Origin: Treponema sp. UBA6852
GTDB taxonomy: Bacteria > Spirochaetota > Spirochaetia > Treponematales > Treponemataceae
Assembly: GCA_002449305.1 (NCBI GenBank)
Contig: DKDI01000006.1
Coordinates: 1 to 64,000, forward strand
Length of the DNA: 64,000 nt
Direction of reading: 5' to 3'
Below the pieces are notes generated by a model that worked only from the letters and a program-made list of their open reading frames with translations, had not been told where the DNA came from and did no database searches. The position numbers and the translations under genes are program-made. Positions 24,739-32,022 of the stretch are shown here, piece after piece (position 1 is the stretch's first letter; every line of letters starts with the position of its first letter).

Positions 24739-25680
24739 TTAGAACTCCAGCTGCTTTATTACGTCTTTGAGGCAGTCTGCGGAATGCTTGAGCTGGGCAA
24801 TTTCGTTGTCTGTAAGAGGAGCAACAAGACGTCCTGTAATTCCGTGTCCGCCAACAACTGTGAGAATGCTCAAACATACATCGCTAATTCCGTATTCGCC
24901 TGTAAGCATAGAAGAAGCGATTGTAACAGAATCATTTGAATTTTTGATGATTTCGCAAAGACGAGCTGTTGTAGCTCCGATTCCGTAGTTTGTGCATTTT
25001 TTTGCTGAAATAATGATTCCGCCTGATTTGCGTACAAAGTCCTCGATTTCTGCGTGGTCAGGTTTTGCATTTCCTTTTCCATTAAGACTGTCGTAGTATG
25101 AATCTACAGGAACCGAAGCAACATTTACCAAAGACCACGGAACAAATGAAGAATCTCCGTGCTCGCCGAAAACATAAGCGTGAAGATTTGGCTGCCCGAT
25201 TCCGTATACATCAGCGATTTTTGTGCGTAATCTTGCTGTGTCAAGCAAAGTTCCAGTTCCTATGATATGGTCGGCAGGAATTCCGGATGTTTTTACAAAC
25301 TGATATGTAAGAATGTCAACAGGATTTGCAACAATAATATAAATTGCGTTTGGAGCAACTTTTGAAATCTGCGGAATAATTGACTTTGTTATGTTTACAT
25401 TTGTCTGCGCAAGGTCAAGACGAGACTGTCCAGGCTTGCGTGCAACTCCAGAAGTCAAGATTACAAGGTCTGAATCTTTTGCGTCTTCATAAGAGCCGTC
25501 ATGAATATTTACAGGGCTCATGTATGGAGTTCCCTGACGGATGTCCAGTGCTTCTCCCATAGCGCGGTTTTTGTCAATGTCAATCATAACGATTTCAGTT
25601 GCAATGCTTTTAAGACAAAGGGCATAAGCAATAGATGAGCCAACTTGTCCAGCACCAATAATGGTGATTTTGTTTGCCAT
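24739..25680 (-). CDS. mdh: LDH-type NAD-dependent malate dehydrogenase (Arg at the specificity position)
   Basis: A 313-residue member of the lactate/malate dehydrogenase family: G-A-G-Q-V-G at 9-14, catalytic Asp 147, Arg 150 and His 174 (G-E-H-G-D). The overall look is lactate dehydrogenase, and a quick annotation would say so. The residue that sets specificity (102 in the LDH numbering), however, is Arg 81 in V-A-R-K-P-G-Q-S-R; lactate dehydrogenases have Gln here and malate dehydrogenases Arg. With fumC directly downstream, malate is the sensible product. Start at ATG 25680 with GGAG 7 bases upstream; an upstream in-frame extension would cover the promoter. First gene of the operon. Confidence 0.85.
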   Translation of the reverse strand: MANKITIIGAGQVGSSIAYALCLKSIATEIVMIDIDKNRAMGEALDIRQGTPYMSPVNIHDGSYEDAKDSDLVILTSGVARKPGQSRLDLAQTNVNITKSIIPQISKVAPNAIYIIVANPVDILTYQFVKTSGIPADHIIGTGTLLDTARLRTKIADVYGIGQPNLHAYVFGEHGDSSFVPWSLVNVASVPVDSYYDSLNGKGNAKPDHAEIEDFVRKSGGIIISAKKCTNYGIGATTARLCEIIKNSNDSVTIASSMLTGEYGISDVCLSILTVVGGHGITGRLVAPLTDNEIAQLKHSADCLKDVIKQLEF

Positions 25681-25766
25681 AAATATCTCCTGTGTGCAAA
25701 TGGTTTTAAAAGAGCCGCCGCATAGTCCGAAGAAAATTCCTTCCATGACAGCAACATTCAAATTAT

Positions 25767-25795
25767 ATTATAACACAAAAAAAAACACCTGTTAA
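25767..25795 (-). promoter_or_regulatory. Sigma-70-type promoter of the mdh-fumC-hdr-flox-frd operon
   Basis: Read on the minus strand: TTAACA (25795-25790), 17-base spacer containing a T9 run, TATAAT (25772-25767). Transcription would start near 25760 and leave an 80-base leader before mdh. It is the only strong promoter I see for the eleven genes. Confidence 0.75.
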
Positions 25796-25852
25796 TGAAA
25801 ATAAAAACGAAAACTGCCTTTTAAGAGTGATTTTGACGAATTTTCAATTTTT

Positions 25853-25870
25853 TTGTGAAATTTATAACAG
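25853..25870. promoter_or_regulatory. Rex-like imperfect dyad (site 2)
   Basis: TTGTGAAATTTATAACAG is an imperfect inverted repeat whose outer halves (TTGT-A and T-ACA) resemble half sites of the NADH-sensing repressor Rex. It lies about 100 bases upstream of the predicted mdh start of transcription and 31 bases, three helical turns, from the perfect dyad at 25885-25900. Confidence 0.4.
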
Positions 25871-25884
25871 TTTGCAGAAAATAT

Positions 25885-25900
25885 TGTGATTTTATTCACA
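25885..25900. promoter_or_regulatory. Perfect TGTGA-N6-TCACA dyad (CRP/FNR- or Rex-type operator)
   Basis: TGTGATTTTATTCACA is a perfect five-base dyad. The pattern fits both the CRP/FNR family and the TGTGA-N6-TCACA form of Rex sites. It is centred about 58 bases upstream of the predicted start of the divergent helicase gene, close to a class I activator position, and about 130 bases upstream of the mdh start. Confidence 0.5.
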
Positions 25901-25915
25901 TACAAAAACTTCTTG

Positions 25916-25944
25916 TTGAACATTTTTTTCTTTCACTCTAAAAT
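25916..25944 (+). promoter_or_regulatory. Promoter of the JAMM-DinG gene, probably giving a leaderless mRNA
   Basis: TTGAAC (25916-25921), 17-base spacer, TAAAAT (25939-25944). The expected start of transcription is about 25951 and the ATG is at 25955, with no Shine-Dalgarno between. Confidence 0.65.
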
Positions 25945-25954
25945 ACCGCTGATT

Positions 25955-28402
25955 ATGGAAGCCTTGAAAAGATTCAGCCAAAATGTAATTGACACCATGC
26001 GCTCTGATATTAAAGACGCAGACGGAAATGAAGTTTTTTGGGCTGGAAAAATAAATTTAGAAGGCATTGTTGTTTCTGTTCAGGCTGGTTCCCGCGGAAA
26101 CGAAAATTCCGTAGTTGTAAATAAAAACGCCGCAAGAGAAGGAAATGTAATAATCCATAACCATCCAAGTGGAAACCTTTCGCCTAGCGAGGCTGACCAA
26201 AACATTGCGTACAATGCTTCCGACACTTCGCTTGGATTTTACATAGTTGACAATGAAGTTTCCCGGGTTTACGTGGTTGTAGAGCCAGTCAAGCCTAAAA
26301 AAATTGAGCTTTTGAATGAGGATGAAACTGCATTTTTTCTTTCAAGCCAAGGTCCGTTCGCAAAATCCTACGGAAACTACGAAGAGCGTCCGTCTCAAAT
26401 TTCACTTTCAAAAGAAATTGCGTCTTCATTTAATAAGGAAAAAATCGGTGTTTTTGAAGCAGGAACTGGAGTTGGAAAAAGTTTTGCGTATCTGATTCCT
26501 GCAATGCTTTGGTCGGTAAAAAACAAGGAATGCGTCGTTGTTTCCACAGGAACTATAAATCTTCAGCAGCAGCTTTTTGAAAAAGACATTCCGTTTGCAC
26601 AAAAATTAATCGGAAAAAAAATAAAGGCGGTGCTTTTAAAAGGCCGGCAAAACTATATCTGTCTTCGAAGACTCTCTGAAGCGGAAAACGATAGAAGCCT
26701 TTTTAATGAAGAAATTGAAATTATTGACAAGATAAGTGAATGGACAAAAACAAGCGCAACAGGAAGTAAAAGCGATCTTACGTTTCTTCCGTCTGAAAGC
26801 GTGTGGTCAAAAGTCAACAGCGAAAGCGATGCTTGTCTTGGCGGAAGATGCCCGTTTAGGGAAAACTGTTTTGTAATGAAAGTGCGCAATGAAGCTGCCA
26901 GCGCGAACATAATAATTGTAAACCATCATCTTTTGTTTGCAGACATTGAAAGCCGAATGAGCGGAGCAGGTTACGACAACGCTGCAGTTTTGCCTCCTTA
27001 CAGACGGATTATTTTTGACGAAGCCCACGGAATTGAAGACAGCGCGACAAGTTTTTTCAGTGAAATCATAACAAGATTTAAAGTGATGAAGCAGGTTAAT
27101 CTTTTGTTCAGAACTTTTAGAAGCTCAAACACAGGTTTTCTTGTTCAGGCTGCAGCGTTTTCTTCAGCTGATGATTGCATGGAACGTGCGCTGTCTCTCG
27201 TCAATGGAATAAAAGATTCGCTTTTGGAACTTGATCAGATTTCGATACTTGAGCTTGATGAAAATTTCAATGCAAGAATTTACAGTGGAAACTCGCAGAA
27301 ATTCAGCGGAACTTTTAATGCGCTTTCAAAACTGAAATCTGCAATTTCTGCATTCAATAACCTTGTGCGTGAAGTTCTAGAAAAAATAGACGATAAGGAT
27401 TCTGAAGTTCCTGCAGTCTGGGAAGCAAAGACCGTTTTGCGACGTCTTGAATCTTTGGCTGCTTTGTGCGGAAATTTTTTACTTTGGGAAGAAAAAGATG
27501 ACACTGTTTTTTGGCTTCAGAAAGTGAAAATTCCTCCGAAAGTTCCAGGCGAAGATTTTGTGACTTTTGTTCAGTTTATTCAAACTCCGCTGGACATTGC
27601 GCCTTTGATGAACTCTGGCGTTTTTGAGCCTATGAAAACTGTTGTGTGTACAAGCGCGACGTTGAGAATTGACAAAAACTTTGGCTACTGGACGCGCCGT
27701 GTTGGAATTTCTTTTGTAGAGCCTGAACGTGTTGCGCAAGGCAGTTTTGATTCTCCGTTTCTATATAAAGAAAATGTTTTGTTCTCAGTTCCGAATGACG
27801 CGCCTTTTCCAGACAGTCCATATTTTCAAACTTTTGTTGAAGAGGCTATTCCAAAGCTTATTTTGGCTGCAGGCGGAAAAACACTTGTTCTTTTTACTTC
27901 CTATGACAGCTTGAAATTTACTTTTAATGCAAGCCGGAATATTCTTTCTGAAAATGGAATAGAAGTTTTTAAGCAGGGCGATGAAGACAGATTCAGGCTT
28001 CTTGAAAAATTCAAAAAAGACACAAACAGCGTTTTGTTTGCAACCGACAGTTTTTGGGAAGGAGTTGATGTTCCTGGCAGCAGTCTTAGCCAAGTGATAA
28101 TTGTGAAGCTTCCTTTTGCAGTTCCTAATGACCCGGTTTTTTCAGCAAGAAGTGAAGCTCTTGAAAAGAAAGGCGGAAATCCTTTTATGCAGCTAAGTCT
28201 TCCTCAGGCTGTAATAAAATTCAGGCAGGGTTTTGGACGGCTTGTGAGACGCGCTGATGACAAAGGCATTGTCGTTGTCTTGGATCGCCGCATAGTTGAA
28301 AAAAAATACGGCGGAATTTTTACAAGAAGCGTGCCGATGACAAAAAGAATGTATTCGCCTTTGGATGCCATTCTGCACGCTGTTAAAAATTTTTTTAATT
28401 GA
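25955..28402 (+). CDS. JAMM/RadC-like domain fused to a DinG/XPD-type Fe-S helicase
   Basis: An 815-residue protein from ATG 25955 (an in-frame GTG at 25886 lies in the operator region and is rejected). Residues 1-115 contain a JAMM metal site, His 68, His 70, Ser 78 and Asp 81 in H-N-H-P-S-G-x5-S-x2-D, the same pattern as RadC, with Glu 26 as a plausible catalytic acid. Then follows a superfamily 2 DNA helicase: Walker A G-T-G-V-G-K-S at 170-176, four cysteines of an XPD-like 4Fe-4S cluster (N-Y-I-C, C-L-G-G-R-C, E-N-C) between motifs I and II, a D-E-A-H box, and the C-terminal motif Q-G-F-G-R-L-V-R-R. DinG unwinds D-loops, R-loops and G-quadruplexes. The 3' end nearly touches the convergent gene, with no terminator. 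Confidence 0.88.
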   Translation: MEALKRFSQNVIDTMRSDIKDADGNEVFWAGKINLEGIVVSVQAGSRGNENSVVVNKNAAREGNVIIHNHPSGNLSPSEADQNIAYNASDTSLGFYIVDNEVSRVYVVVEPVKPKKIELLNEDETAFFLSSQGPFAKSYGNYEERPSQISLSKEIASSFNKEKIGVFEAGTGVGKSFAYLIPAMLWSVKNKECVVVSTGTINLQQQLFEKDIPFAQKLIGKKIKAVLLKGRQNYICLRRLSEAENDRSLFNEEIEIIDKISEWTKTSATGSKSDLTFLPSESVWSKVNSESDACLGGRCPFRENCFVMKVRNEAASANIIIVNHHLLFADIESRMSGAGYDNAAVLPPYRRIIFDEAHGIEDSATSFFSEIITRFKVMKQVNLLFRTFRSSNTGFLVQAAAFSSADDCMERALSLVNGIKDSLLELDQISILELDENFNARIYSGNSQKFSGTFNALSKLKSAISAFNNLVREVLEKIDDKDSEVPAVWEAKTVLRRLESLAALCGNFLLWEEKDDTVFWLQKVKIPPKVPGEDFVTFVQFIQTPLDIAPLMNSGVFEPMKTVVCTSATLRIDKNFGYWTRRVGISFVEPERVAQGSFDSPFLYKENVLFSVPNDAPFPDSPYFQTFVEEAIPKLILAAGGKTLVLFTSYDSLKFTFNASRNILSENGIEVFKQGDEDRFRLLEKFKKDTNSVLFATDSFWEGVDVPGSSLSQVIIVKLPFAVPNDPVFSARSEALEKKGGNPFMQLSLPQAVIKFRQGFGRLVRRADDKGIVVVLDRRIVEKKYGGIFTRSVPMTKRMYSPLDAILHAVKNFFN

Positions 28403-28405
28403 AAC

Positions 28406-29116
28406 TTATTTTCGGTTTCCAAAGAGCCTTAAAAGAGAAAGAAAAATATTTATGAAATCAAGATAAAGCTCAAGCGCGCCATAAATCGCAATTTTCTTGA
28501 ATGTGTCTGAACTGTTCGCCCTTGAAGAAATGCGCATAATTTTCTGTGAGTCATAAGCTGTAAGTCCCGTGAACACAACAACAGAAACAACAGAAATCAG
28601 CCAGTCAAACATTGTGCTTCCGGCTCCAAAAAGGAACAAAATCCCATTTAGTAAAGAAGCTATAATAATTCCAAGGAGAGCCATCATAAGGTAGCGCCCA
28701 GCAGTTGTAAGATCTGATTTTGTTTTAAGTCCATAAAGCGACATTCCAAAGAACATAGCCGCCGCGGAAACAAAGCAGATTGCGATTGAGCTTGCTGTGT
28801 ATGTAAAGAAGATTGTAGAAATTGTAAGTCCGTTTAATGCTGAATACAAAATGAATAAAAGCTTTGCGTTTGCTACAGAAATTTTTCTGATTGAAGAAGT
28901 AAGTCCGACTACAAGACCGATTTCCGCAATGCAAAGAATAAGAAGTCCCATTCCGCCTGTTGCCTTCAGAATAGAAATAATCAATCCTGATTCTGCTGCG
29001 AGAAATGAAATTGCCGCGCTTACAAGAAGTGCGATTCCCATCCATAAATAAGTTCTTGTTAAGAAAAGCTTCCTTTCAGTTTCTGTTGGAGCATAAAACG
29101 TCATTTGATTTTCCAT
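28406..29116 (-). CDS. Bax inhibitor-1 (YccA/YbhL) family membrane protein
   Basis: A 236-residue protein with seven hydrophobic segments, in which the first 15 residues are polar and Q/E-rich. The G-L-T-x-S-x-I-F-F-T-Y segment in the middle and G-L-T-A-Y-D-S-Q-K-I near the end are the UPF0005/BI-1 signatures, including the acidic residue associated with the pH-sensing calcium leak of bacterial YetJ. Bacterial members act as calcium leak channels or as partners of the FtsH quality-control protease. GGAGG lies just upstream of the ATG (its complement is at 29120-29128). Transcribed convergently with the helicase. Confidence 0.9.
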   Translation of the reverse strand: MENQMTFYAPTETERKLFLTRTYLWMGIALLVSAAISFLAAESGLIISILKATGGMGLLILCIAEIGLVVGLTSSIRKISVANAKLLFILYSALNGLTISTIFFTYTASSIAICFVSAAAMFFGMSLYGLKTKSDLTTAGRYLMMALLGIIIASLLNGILFLFGAGSTMFDWLISVVSVVVFTGLTAYDSQKIMRISSRANSSDTFKKIAIYGALELYLDFINIFLSLLRLFGNRK

Positions 29117-29263
29117 AGATTCCTCCGAAATTATTTGTTTTTATAAATATAATATATTACACATAAAACCGCAAACTTTATTTTTTGTAACATGGCGTTT
29201 TCAGTTTGTTGGAAAAATCTCTTTTCTTTTGCAAAAATCCCCATTATAATGGCATGGAAGAAT

Positions 29264-29884
29264 ATGATAAGAATTTTTTCAGCTGGAATTTTAATTGCTG
29301 CATTTTTTGTTTCATGCGAGGCTTCTGTTGAAGAATTAGAAGTCAAAGATGAAACTTTAAAAAGTTCCGCAGAAAATTTTGAAAGAATCTCGTTGTGGAC
29401 AAATGAAATTGAGCCAAATCTTTTAAAAGAAAAATTGCTCGCTGTAAAAAATATTTCTTCCAAAACAGTTTTGTCTCCGGCTTCTGTTGCTTTGGCTTCC
29501 ATTGATTTAAAAGCCGTTTTTCCGAGTTTAAAAGATTCATTCAGCCTTGACGTTTCTTCAATGGATAAGGACGCATTAAAAACTCTTGATTCATTTTTTT
29601 ATTCATTTGAAAAAAATGGGAATTGTGAAAAATATTTTGAAACAGAAAATCTTTATTCATTGGTAATTTTTTTGCATGATTTTGCTAAAATGAAAGCGAA
29701 TGCTTTTAGTCATGTTTCAGGCGAACCTTTTTTTTATGATGGAATTTATCAATGCCCTGTAAGAATTTTTCTTAAGGCGAATGATGAAAAAAATTCAAGT
29801 GTTGACGTTTATGCATATTTAAAAAAAATAGAACAGGAATGGAAAATTTTTCAGCTTGAAATTTTCAGTTGGAAAAAAAATTAA
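29264..29884 (+). CDS. Putative lipoprotein, unknown function
   Basis: A protein of about 206 residues with an N-terminal signal (basic M-I-R-I, hydrophobic stretch, then F-F-V-S-C-E-A), a spirochaete-type relaxed lipobox with Cys 18 as the lipidated residue. The rest is a soluble domain rich in Lys, Glu, Ser and Phe that I do not recognise. In-frame ATGs also exist at 29192 and 29249; a TATAAT at 29245-29250 overlaps the second, so the ATG at 29264, fourteen bases after that box, is preferred. The next gene follows after 11 bases with its own AGGAGG, so the two form an operon. Confidence 0.7.
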   Translation: MIRIFSAGILIAAFFVSCEASVEELEVKDETLKSSAENFERISLWTNEIEPNLLKEKLLAVKNISSKTVLSPASVALASIDLKAVFPSLKDSFSLDVSSMDKDALKTLDSFFYSFEKNGNCEKYFETENLYSLVIFLHDFAKMKANAFSHVSGEPFFYDGIYQCPVRIFLKANDEKNSSVDVYAYLKKIEQEWKIFQLEIFSWKKN

Positions 29885-29895
29885 CAGGAGGAATG

Positions 29896-30873
29896 ATGTC
29901 TGAAAACAAGGAACTTACAAAAATAGAAAGGGAGCTTGTGCTTCAATATCTTATGGACGACAATGTTCCTTTGACTGTTACGCTTGAAAAAAAGCCGGAG
30001 CAGGCTGATGCTGAAATGATTGGCGAAAAAGTTCCTGTGCTGGAAAAAGAAAGCCGTATTCCTGCGAGCGCAGTTTTTCCGGTTGCGATTCCTTCTGAGC
30101 AAATAAAAGTTTTGAACCAGGGAATAATTCTTTTAAAAAATCCTGCCCGCACGGTTCTTCCGTTTTTGGGAAAACTTGTAAAAGTCCAGTTTTATTTTAA
30201 TCATCTTGGTCTTTATTTTATTACAACGATGAAAGAATGTTCCCAAGGACTTGCGATTGTTATTCCTTCAAGCATAAAAAGAATTCCAGAAGTTTTTTCA
30301 AAAAATGATTACGATTTCAGCGGAAAAATTTCTTACAAAGCGGCGGATTCTGTTGTTGAAATCGACTGCATTCCAATGAAAGGCTACAGAATTTTTTCTA
30401 CTCCAAAGTGGTCTGAAATTCCAGAAGAAAATCAGCATGAGGCAAAGTCGCTCCTTGAAAAGTTTGTGCAGGAAGTAAAATCCGGGCAGACAAATCCAAT
30501 TGGAAACGGCATTCAGCTTTTGAGCATTGTCCGCTATCTTTCTGAAAAAAATATTTTTCCGCAAGAACCAGTGGAAGGCAGAGTAAAGCCGTTTTTTATA
30601 ATTTTTGCTGACGACAAAAGAATTGTGCTTGCCTGCGCTGAAAATTCTGAAAATCTTGACTCTGAATTAAAGTACAATCTTTCGCTTTTCTTTACACTTT
30701 CGGAAAACAAACTTTTAAAAAGAACAGTTCAAGTTGAATGTTCTGTTGAAAAAATTTATGAAAACGAAAATTCAAAGAATATAAAATGTATTGCACTTAA
30801 ATATGAAAATTTAAAAGAAGAAGATTCCAGATTCTTATATGAAAGAATCACTGGAAAAATCTTAGGTAAATAG
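29896..30873 (+). CDS. PilZ-like/YcgR-like hypothetical protein
   Basis: A protein of about 325 residues with no signal or membrane segment. AGGAGG at 29886-29891 fits ATG 29896 better than ATG 29893. The centre (residues about 85-130) contains L-G-K-L-V-K-V-Q-F-Y-F-N-H-L-G-L-Y-F, a beta-rich segment, and a longer C-terminal beta-rich region that could be a PilZ fold, but the R-x3-R and D/N-x-S-x2-G motifs that bind cyclic-di-GMP are not clear. It is translationally close to the upstream lipoprotein gene. A spirochaete-specific family is likely; function unknown. Confidence 0.6.
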   Translation: MSENKELTKIERELVLQYLMDDNVPLTVTLEKKPEQADAEMIGEKVPVLEKESRIPASAVFPVAIPSEQIKVLNQGIILLKNPARTVLPFLGKLVKVQFYFNHLGLYFITTMKECSQGLAIVIPSSIKRIPEVFSKNDYDFSGKISYKAADSVVEIDCIPMKGYRIFSTPKWSEIPEENQHEAKSLLEKFVQEVKSGQTNPIGNGIQLLSIVRYLSEKNIFPQEPVEGRVKPFFIIFADDKRIVLACAENSENLDSELKYNLSLFFTLSENKLLKRTVQVECSVEKIYENENSKNIKCIALKYENLKEEDSRFLYERITGKILGK

Positions 30874-30904
30874 AAAATTGACAGATAGTTAAAAATCTGA
30901 CTAA

Positions 30905-32002
30905 TTACTTTTTTCTATTGAAAAGTGAAAATTTTCTTTTTCTGTTGTTGAAATTCGTTTTGTTTCCCAAAAGGACTCCAATTGGGTTTAGAATTTGAAT
31001 ATTTTCGCAGATGATTTTTATAATCACAAGAATTGGAACTGCAAGAATCATTCCAATAAATCCCCAAAGCCAGCCCCAAAGTGAAAGGCTTACAAGAATA
31101 AGAAACGGAGAAATTCCAAGATCAGAACCTTCCCAGCGTGGCTCAATAATATTTCCAAGAATAAAATTGACTGCAAGCACGGCTATTCCAACATAAATGA
31201 TTTTGCCAAATGAAGGATAAAACTGAAGAACTGCAAATCCGGTTGTAAGCGCCCAAGAAAGAATAGAACCGAATGTTGGAATGAAATTCAAGATGAATGC
31301 AAGAAATCCCCAGATAATGGCAAAGTCAAGTCCAATCATAAAGCAGAACAAGAACACGAGAAGTCCTGTGAAAAACGAAATCAAAAATTTTATGGAAATG
31401 TAGCGCGTTACTTCTGCAATTGTTTTTGTTATTATGAACATTATTTTTCTGTTAAGATGTTCTTCTGGGAACGCAGTTTTTACTTTTTCTTTCATTCCGC
31501 GGATTTCAATCAAAAAGAAAACAATAAACAGTGCGATTACAAGTATTACTTTTGCAGTTGAAAACATATAGCTGCTTGCCGCCAATGCAAAGTTCTGAAC
31601 AAATGTTCTTACGCCTAATGAATTCCAAAGATTTATAATAAGCGATGAATTTTCGTCAAACGGAATGTGGAAAGCTTCGGCAATAAGACTGTAAACTGTT
31701 GTGAATCTCGTTTCGTATTTTGGATATGCATTTAAAACTGTTCGGCAACTTGCAACCAAAAGGTTTCCGATTATAAAAAATGCCGCAACTGCCAAAATCA
31801 CAACTAGAATTATTCCTGCAATCCACGGAATACGAAATTTCGTAAGGTTCTTTACAAATGGATAAAAAACAAACGAAAGCATCAGTGCGAGCGTGAGCGG
31901 AATAAAAAATGAAGATGTAATTTTTAGAATAACAGTTGCCAAAATTATGGAAGCAAATAGTAAAATGTAAAAAATGCCTTTTGAATAATTTTTGTCTTCC
32001 AT
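30905..32002 (-). CDS. AI-2E family transporter (YdiK/PerM-like)
   Basis: A 365-residue membrane protein with seven or eight hydrophobic segments arranged as an N-terminal group of three, a soluble stretch of about 80 residues, then a tight C-terminal group. The motif P-T-F-G-S-I-L-S-W and the closing G-N-I-I-E-P-R-W-E-G-S-D-L-G-I-S-P are diagnostic of the UPF0118 family. Members export signalling compounds, indole-type molecules or sodium; the substrate is open. The C-terminal tail is very basic (R-K-R-K-F-S-L-F-N-R-K-K). It lies 20 bases downstream of serS and may be expressed with it. Confidence 0.88.
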   Translation of the reverse strand: MEDKNYSKGIFYILLFASIILATVILKITSSFFIPLTLALMLSFVFYPFVKNLTKFRIPWIAGIILVVILAVAAFFIIGNLLVASCRTVLNAYPKYETRFTTVYSLIAEAFHIPFDENSSLIINLWNSLGVRTFVQNFALAASSYMFSTAKVILVIALFIVFFLIEIRGMKEKVKTAFPEEHLNRKIMFIITKTIAEVTRYISIKFLISFFTGLLVFLFCFMIGLDFAIIWGFLAFILNFIPTFGSILSWALTTGFAVLQFYPSFGKIIYVGIAVLAVNFILGNIIEPRWEGSDLGISPFLILVSLSLWGWLWGFIGMILAVPILVIIKIICENIQILNPIGVLLGNKTNFNNRKRKFSLFNRKK

Positions 32003-32022
32003 AATTTTAACTTCCTATTATT

